A stretch of DNA of 64,000 bases from Albifimbria verrucaria. Taxonomy: Eukaryota; Ascomycota; Sordariomycetes; Hypocreales; Stachybotryaceae. Below are positions 58,333 to 64,000 of the stretch, in pieces. The position numbers and the translations under genes were made by a program. The notes under the pieces were generated by a model. The model was given only the letters and a program-made list of their open reading frames with translations, had not been told where the DNA came from and did no database searches. The stretch lies in assembly GCA_020081605.1 (NCBI GenBank), contig JAHREC010000049.1, positions 2,232,001-2,296,000 on the forward strand, written 5' to 3'. Every line of letters begins with the position of its first letter. Position 1 is the stretch's first letter.

Positions 58333-60457
58333 ATGTGGAACGACGAGGATAACAACCCTTACGGAACGAGCTTTGACCGGCGCGACTCGCAGACCTCATC
58401 CTCTGCAAATCCCGTCTCGCCCACTGCGCGTGAGTATAAACCTTTGGTGCTGTAATGCCAATTCACCTACAAACGGGGAGCTGCAAACCCAGCGTCTCTG
58501 GGCCACGGCAAGTTGAGCCTATGCTGATTCACAACTGCTTAGTTCGGCCTCACACACCGACCTCCGGTAGCGAGGACGACTCCCGCACCAAAACCTTGGG
58601 CAAGCCTCAAACATCGATGATGGCAATGGTGCTCCTCCGGTGGCAGAGACTCCTGTTCCCCGGCGGAAGGCCGGTGGATACGACAGCCGTATAGAGCAGA
58701 TTCTTTATGAGAACCCCGACATGCCCATCATTATAACCGATGCCGGCAAGAGCGTGGAAAGTGGCGGCCGATACATCGTCTATACCATCCGCACGGGAGT
58801 AAGGCACCCATCGTTCCGTGCCATAGTCTAAACCTCATACTAAACGCCTGCTTAGGACCTGGAGGTTCGACGTCGCTACTCGAATTTGCATCTCTTAGGG
58901 ATGCGTTGACCCGGCTCCATCCTACTCTTATTATTCCCCTATACCCGAAAAGCACACCATGGCTGATTACGCCGCGAACCCGACCAATGCAAAGCAAGAC
59001 CAACAGATTATTGACCTTCGAAAGCGAATGCTAGCAGTCTTCCTCAACAGATGCCGACGTATGGAGGCCGTCCGGACCGACGGAGTGTGGTGGCGGTTTC
59101 TCGACCCTAATGCAAGCTGGGTATGCGACGACTTTCTGGTGCTATTATTGTGTGTCGGCTAATCATGACGACAGAGCGAAGTGCTTCACTCTCATCCTAT
59201 TGCCTCGATTCCGAAATCTGTGCTGCAAGCCCCTCCTTCAGACACCGCAAATCCGACACCCGCCCATGCCTATCTCCCCATTCCCGCAGCTTCCGCGAAG
59301 CTGAAGACGGTGGCAGGGACGAACCATGATCTTAGTGCCTCATCCATTCAGACAGGCACACACGTCATCGGGCGGTTCCTCCAGAATCGAGCAACCTCAG
59401 TGAGCAGGAATTGGACCAGTATTTTATCGCGTACGAGTCATCGATCAAAGAGCTCGAGCAATTGCTTATGGGGCCCATGGAGAAAGTCAATAAGCGGACA
59501 TTGAGCCATCTCTCGTCGTTGGCTGTTGACCTCTGTGAGCTTGGCTCTCGTTTCAACGCATATGCTCTGTCGGAACAGGCGCCATCACTGGGGCCGGCTA
59601 TCGAAAGGGTTGGACAGGCGGCTGATTTGTCCTATATTGCTACAGAGGAACTGGCAGGCTCGCTTGGCGCAAGCTTCGCGGAACCCATGAGGGAGAATGC
59701 GCAATTCGCAGGAGTTGTTAGAAGCGTTCTACGATACCGGGTTCTCAAACGTGTACAGCAAGATCAGACGACGGAGGAGCTCAACAAGAAGCGGGCACTT
59801 CTGGACCAGCTTGAACGTAGCGAAGCCGAGGCCAGACGCATCGAGCAATACCTATCGAGCAGTCAACAGATTGCGTCTCCTCCGAAGCGATCCACCAGCC
59901 TTAGGGAACCTCCTTCGCACCACCGTCGTGATCAAGGCCAGGAAGACACTGAATCTATCGATTCCGATTTCCCTCCCACCCACGGCGACTTTCCTTCCCC
60001 CAGCCTTCGGCAAGCCAAGGCCTCCCAGAGAGGAGTGCCAGTATGTCACACAAGAAGGTCCCGAGCGGTAATTCAATAACAAACAAGATCTTTGGTCCCA
60101 TCCGGCATGCGGTTCAGGGTGTCGTAGACGTGGACCCAGAGCGAACCAGAAGAGACACCATCGGAAAAACCAGGAGTCGATAGGACAGCTCGAGCAGGCA
60201 CAGGTTGTCTCGGAGAGGGACGTAAAGGACGCCAGTGCAAGTGTTCTGGGGATTTGAAGAGGTTTCAAAAGGATAAAGAGGATGATCTGCGTCGTTACAT
60301 GGTAAGGAACCCGCTCTATCAGTCCACCTCCACCGATATTCTCCGAACTAATGGCGTACAGCTTGCATATGCAAAAAGCCAAATCGAGTGGGCCAAGAAG
60401 AGTAAGCAGCAGTGGGAAGAGGCGAGAGCAGAGGTGGAAAAGATAGATGAGACATAA
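58333..60457 (+). CDS. snx41: PX-BAR sorting nexin Snx41/Atg20 (frame breaks)
   Basis: These nexins bind PI3P and tubulate endosomes for recycling, and act in selective autophagy. Exons are 58333-58429, 58543-58798, 58856-59120, 59175-60301 and 60362-60457. The N-terminus MWNDEDNNPYGTSF is typical of fungal Snx41. The PX domain includes GGRYIVYTIRTG, then VRRRYSEF, the PI3P-binding motif (after repair), LIIPPIPEKH, and a helix with FLNRCRRM. The BAR-type coiled region contains FIAYESSIKELEQLL and later DDLRRYMLAYAKSQIEW. It ends EVEKIDET. One missing base is inferred at about 58604, 58890, 58937 (CCCC), 59385, 60169 and 60250, among others. The gene is a tandem neighbour of ceg1. Expected length is about 600-650 residues. 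Confidence 0.9.
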
Positions 60458-61086
60458 CTATAGCTCATCGATCACTTCTGCGCAATGAGATTCGTCCCAG
60501 GTTGACAGGAAGGCCTGGCCGGAGCATGGGAGGCGCCCTGCCAGGACGGATTGGTAAGGACAATGCCGCTCATAGAATAATATTCCTCACAATAATGCAA
60601 CTATCCGTAGCGTTCTGAGCTCTTAATCTAGGTTTTTCGCGATTGTGCAGTCTGCCATTTGTTGTAAGCCAGTGAGTGAGTGACCTGATGGTAGGTTCTC
60701 AGGCGCCTTAGCAGATATACCCTGAAAGGCAGGTTGTTAGCGCGGGACGTAAAGTAGTTTCGTTATCATGTGATTTAGCCTCAAGAATCGCAAGGGTGTC
60801 TTGGTCTTATCGATAGTACCTGGATAAGCAAGGTAAGGCAAGGTATTAAGTAGGTGCGCATCGCCTATGAACACGCGCCGTCAACCTTCAAACCGTTCTT
60901 TGGGTACAACCTCCTCGATGTCGCTCGGCGTCGCGAGGTTTGTCGGAACGCGCGCGCTTGAATAACCATCATATTTCTCTCATATCAAGTGGTTTATCTG
61001 TAACCCATAGTTCATCAAACCCGTCTTGGGGTAGCCGAAGAGGCGTGCCACTGCTCACGACCGCAACCACGACCGCAACCGCAATC
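60458..61086. other. Intergenic spacer snx41-ceg1
   Basis: About 630 bp with the snx41 3' UTR and the ceg1 promoter. A short CAAGG/TAAGG repeat is at about 60828-60845. No gene is seen. Confidence 0.55.
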
Positions 61087-62324
61087 ATGGGGAACCCACC
61101 AGACGGACCGATCGTCTCCATCTCCGAGCCAGGTGCGAAAGCCGAAGGTCAACTACTCTACGGCATGCGCAGGAAGTGGCCGAGTTGCTGGGCAGGCATC
61201 AAATGGGATTCCCTGGCGCACAGCCTGTGAGCTTCGCGAGACAACATCTTGACGAGCTTACCAAACAAGAGTATGTATTGTGATCTCGCCTCTCAAGCAC
61301 CCCTATTCTAATATTTGTGTCATAGCTACTATGTCTGCGAAAAGTCGGATGGCATCCGCTACCTTTTATACGCGACATCAGACGAGCATAACGTAGAGAC
61401 CCATTACTTGATTGACCGCAAGAACGACTACTGGTTTATTACGAACAAGAATTTGCATTTCCCGCTGGAGAACGACCGAGAATCCCACCACACAGCGACA
61501 GTGATCGATGGAGAGCTTGTTTGGGATAGCCTACCCAATGGAAAGAAGGAGCCTAGGTTTCTCGTCTTCGATTGCCTGGTCATGGACGGCAATCAACTAA
61601 TGGATCGAACTCTGGATAAGCGGCTTGCATACTTCAAGGAACGCTTTTATGTTCCGTACAAGAAACTGATGAAGGATTTCCCTCGGAGCTGCAGTATCAG
61701 CCGTTCCACGTCGAAATGAAGAACTTTGAGCTGGGCTACGGAATCGATATGATGTTCAGGCAAGTTCTTCCAGGTCTACACCACGGCAACGATGGCCTCA
61801 TCTTCACTTGTCGCAACACGCCTTACAAGCACGGCACAGACCCTCACATTCTTAAGTGGAAGCCTCCCGAGGAGAACACCATCGATCTGCGCCTGAAACT
61901 CACTTTTCCGACCGTGGAGCCCGATGAAGTAGAACGAATGGAAGGCATCACCGAGCCTTTCGTTGATTACGACAGTGTTCCCATGGCTGAATTGCTGGTC
62001 TATAAGGGTGACAGCGGGCCTAATAAGTACGAGCACTTTCAAGACGCATACATTACGGAGGAGGAATGGGAGATTCTCAAAGGGTTAGACGACCCCTTGA
62101 ACGACCGAATTGTCGAATGCAACTTGGATGATCAAGGCAGATGGCGCATTGTTCGCTTCAGAGACGACAAGAGCGAGGCGAACCACAAGAGCACTGTTCA
62201 GAGCGTCATGGAGAGTATTAACGATCGCGTTTCTGACAAAGATCTTTCCAAGGCTGCCGAGCTGATCAGGAAGAACTGGAAGGCTCGACAAGCACGAGCC
62301 GATCAGGAAAGGCGTGGGAAATAA
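61087..62324 (+). CDS. ceg1: mRNA guanylyltransferase, capping-enzyme alpha subunit (frame breaks)
   Basis: This enzyme transfers GMP from GTP to the 5' diphosphate end of nascent pre-mRNA and acts on the RNA polymerase II CTD. Exon 1 is 61087-61270 and exon 2 is 61326-62324, with an intron that has a gtatgt donor. The active-site KxDG motif is EKSDGIRYL. Other nucleotidyltransferase motifs follow: [17 protein letters not shown] (III), [11 protein letters not shown] (IIIa), NDGLIFT (IV) and LKWKPPE (V). The C-terminal OB-fold part includes [22 protein letters not shown] (motif VI region). The tail is charged. Two bases appear missing: near 61173 ([21 protein letters not shown]) and in CCC at 61680-61682 ([12 protein letters not shown]). 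Expected length is about 395 residues. Confidence 0.95.
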
Positions 62325-62866
62325 GGGCGTCTTTCGAACGAGCAGCAGCTCATCTCATCATGAAAAATAGCTTGTGTCTGCCCCGACTAGGAGGCTTCAG
62401 GGCCACAGAGCGAAAAACAATATCTTACTGTAGAATAACCTGCGCTTCAATGCCGAATGGAAAAGCGAGTGTTGGATTAAAGAGGCGTTTCAAGGTCTGT
62501 CGTTTTGACATTAGGCTGATGGTTTTGGAATTGACGGGATGTGGAGGATGGGCTCCCGCAACGACTGCGAATAAAGAGCGTATTTTCTCTTAGTCAAAGT
62601 TGACTCCGAATTGGAAGATGACGATGTGGTACTCCTGGCTATTCACGACTTTTCTTCATTTAACAAAGCAATTGAATTACTCAATATGACTGGATCCTAA
62701 TCACACGTCTCTGAATTATCTAGGAACCATCCAACTTGCCCTTAAGAACTCAAGGATCACCCAACTATTCTGCAAAGCCTTGTTAATGGAGACATGCCCA
62801 GAATCCCAAGAAGCCTCCTTGATAGACAGCTGTTTATGAGTATCGTGTGTCACATTGCGACGCCAT
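62325..62866. other. Convergent intergenic stretch
   Basis: About 540 bp of presumed 3' UTRs of ceg1 and the wall-protein gene. It is AT-rich in the right half. No coding signal is seen. Confidence 0.6.
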
Positions 62867-64000
62867 CTAGAGCAAGAAGAGGATGACTGCAATCAACATA
62901 ACGGTGCACCCAAGATTGCTGGTGCCGCCAGAACCTCCCAAGCCACGAGGTCCAGGCTTCTTGCTGCCCTCAGAAATCACGACAGCAGATGTCGTGGGCG
63001 GAACAGCATGGCTGATTGTCCCAGAGGCGTGGGTGCTCGCCGTGCCATTGACGGATGGGTATGGTGCCGAAGGAAGGAGCACCGTAGTGGTCACAAGCAC
63101 GGATGAAGACTCCGTCTTGGTCACGACTTCGGTCATTATAATGCTGGAAGAAGTCTGAGTGTTCCCTTGTCCTTCAGCCTTGGAAGAAGCCACCCAATCT
63201 TCGGAGCTCTGAAATGTTGAGGACTGCTCAGGACCACTGGCTGTGATGACAACAGTCCAGAGTGATGAGTACACGGTAGTGATTGTCCTGTGAGTAGTGG
63301 CCATTCCGGTAGCAGTGGAGAAGGAACTACTGATGGGCCCCCAAAGGTCAGAAATGACAACGACAGTGGTCATGGTCACAGTTGTGTGTGGAGTTCCGAG
63401 GAAGCTGGTGTCGACATTTGTGACTGTGGAGGGGTTTCCTGTAACAGTGACATCTGGATAACCACTGGTCAATGACATGTCTGTTTGTACCTGCGTGAGT
63501 GTTGATGGGTTGCCTGAGATGGTCGCGTCTGGCAGCCCAGAGGTCAAAGAGATGTCGGTTTGTACGTCAGTGAGTGTGGAAGGAAGCCCCGAAATGGTCG
63601 CATCTGGTAGCCCGCTGGTGTAGGAAACATCGGTTTGAAGCTCAGTGAGAGTCGATGGGTTGCCAGAGACAGTGACATCAGGCAGGCCTTTGGTGAAGGA
63701 GAGATCGGTGTTCACGTCAGTGACAGTTGTAGGATTGCCAGTAACTGTTGCATCACCGAGTGTTGACGGCACAACAGTAACAACGACTGATACTGTTTCT
63801 GTAGCGGCCACACAAGTACATTCACCCTCTTCAAAGCCTGTGCTTGACAGCAGAGTGTGTGTCTGAGTCCAGGACGAAGGCTCGGGGGTGGTGTAAAAGC
63901 TATAGATGACCGAGATGGCAGTGTGCGTGCTATTACCACTGGTTAGATTGGCAACCCAGGTTGAACAGCATCTCCCGACTTACGAAATGGCAACACTGAG
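62867..64000 (-). CDS. GPI-anchored, tandem-repeat cell-wall/adhesin-like protein (5' end outside window)
   Basis: Minus strand. Exon 2 runs from 63938 to the stop at 62867. A probable intron at 63939-63983 (gtaagt donor, ctaac branch site, cag acceptor) joins it to an exon that leaves the window, so the start and signal peptide are not visible. The protein is Ser/Thr/Val-rich. After an N-terminal segment with an ECTC motif come about four full 25-residue repeats plus a partial fifth (GNPSTLT...TSGLPDATIS). A Ser/Thr stalk follows, then GLGGSGGTSN and a hydrophobic end (VMLIAVILFLL) typical of a GPI-attachment signal. This suggests a surface protein, possibly an adhesin. Function is inferred from architecture only. 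No frame break is seen. Confidence 0.8.
63365..63739 (-). repeat. 75-bp coding tandem repeat array in the wall-protein gene
   Basis: About four full copies and one degenerate copy of a 75-bp unit are in frame with the 25-residue protein repeat. Copies share the GLPDATIS/GNPSTLT pattern but differ at many third positions, so they are not recent perfect duplications. Confidence 0.88.
63939..63983 (-). other. Probable intron of the wall-protein gene
   Basis: The 45-nt element has donor gtaagt, a ctaac branch site just before the acceptor, and acceptor cag. It removes the in-frame TAA and TAG that otherwise block the frame upstream. Confidence 0.7.

Noticed and set aside
2918..61694. Programmed ribosomal frameshifting or pseudogenisation as cause of the breaks
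   Set aside because: The breaks affect many unrelated, mostly essential genes at ordinary homopolymers without a shared slippery site or structure; sequencing error is simpler.
1..64000. Secondary-metabolite cluster, transposon or CRISPR array
   Set aside because: No polyketide synthase, NRPS, terpene synthase, transposase, reverse transcriptase or spaced direct-repeat array is present.

Overview
The window is nuclear DNA of a filamentous ascomycete, most likely a Sordariomycete of the Hypocreales type (family-level resemblance from memory; no search was possible). Evidence for this: short spliceosomal introns of about 45-150 nt with GTRNGY donors and CTAAC branch sites close to the acceptor, pyrimidine-rich leaders, no operons, and typical fungal proteins (HAL4/SAT4-type kinase, fungal CaMKK, Pan1, Snx41/Atg20, Sep1/Hcm1-type forkhead). 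No rRNA, tRNA, CRISPR, prophage or convincing transposon was found.

Layout. 1-4.3 kb is a compact block of four small conserved genes: a ZNF511-like zinc-finger protein (+), splicing factor Bud31 (-), complex I LYR subunit NDUFA6 (+) and RNA polymerase I/III subunit Rpc19 (-). 4.3-10.6 kb has no supportable gene. 10.6-14.8 kb holds a conserved proline-rich protein of unknown function (+) and a HAL4/SAT4-like kinase (-). 14.8-20.6 kb is gene-free and rich in 5-bp microsatellites. 20.6-32 kb holds a CaMKK/SNF1-activating kinase (-), TRAPP subunit Bet5 (+), peroxin Pex3 (-), autophagy protein Atg101 (+) and a forkhead factor (-). After a 4-kb gap come Pan1 (-, 36.1-40.6 kb) and a PH-plus-LRR protein (-, 41.5-45.3 kb), another 4.5-kb gap, cytochrome b5 reductase Cbr1 (+), Paf1-complex subunit Ctr9 (-), an orphan single-pass membrane protein (+), sorting nexin Snx41/Atg20 (+), mRNA guanylyltransferase Ceg1 (+), and a repeat-bearing GPI-anchored wall protein (-) running off the right edge.

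How the genes relate. These are housekeeping genes, not a cluster. Two loose themes are visible: endomembrane traffic and autophagy (Bet5, Pex3, Atg101, Snx41/Atg20, Pan1), and transcription and RNA (Bud31, Rpc19, Ctr9, Ceg1, forkhead, zinc finger).

The strongest unexpected signal is technical. At least ten conserved, mostly essential genes carry single-base frame breaks. Nearly all look like one missing base, and most sit in C/G (sometimes A/T) runs of 3-5. The simplest reading is homopolymer under-calling in an unpolished assembly, so automatic gene calls here will be fragmented. I did not find a convincing undescribed biological system. The better leads are the 75-bp-repeat wall protein, the PH-LRR protein, the microsatellite and GGTACC-rich spacers, and the long gene-free leaders.
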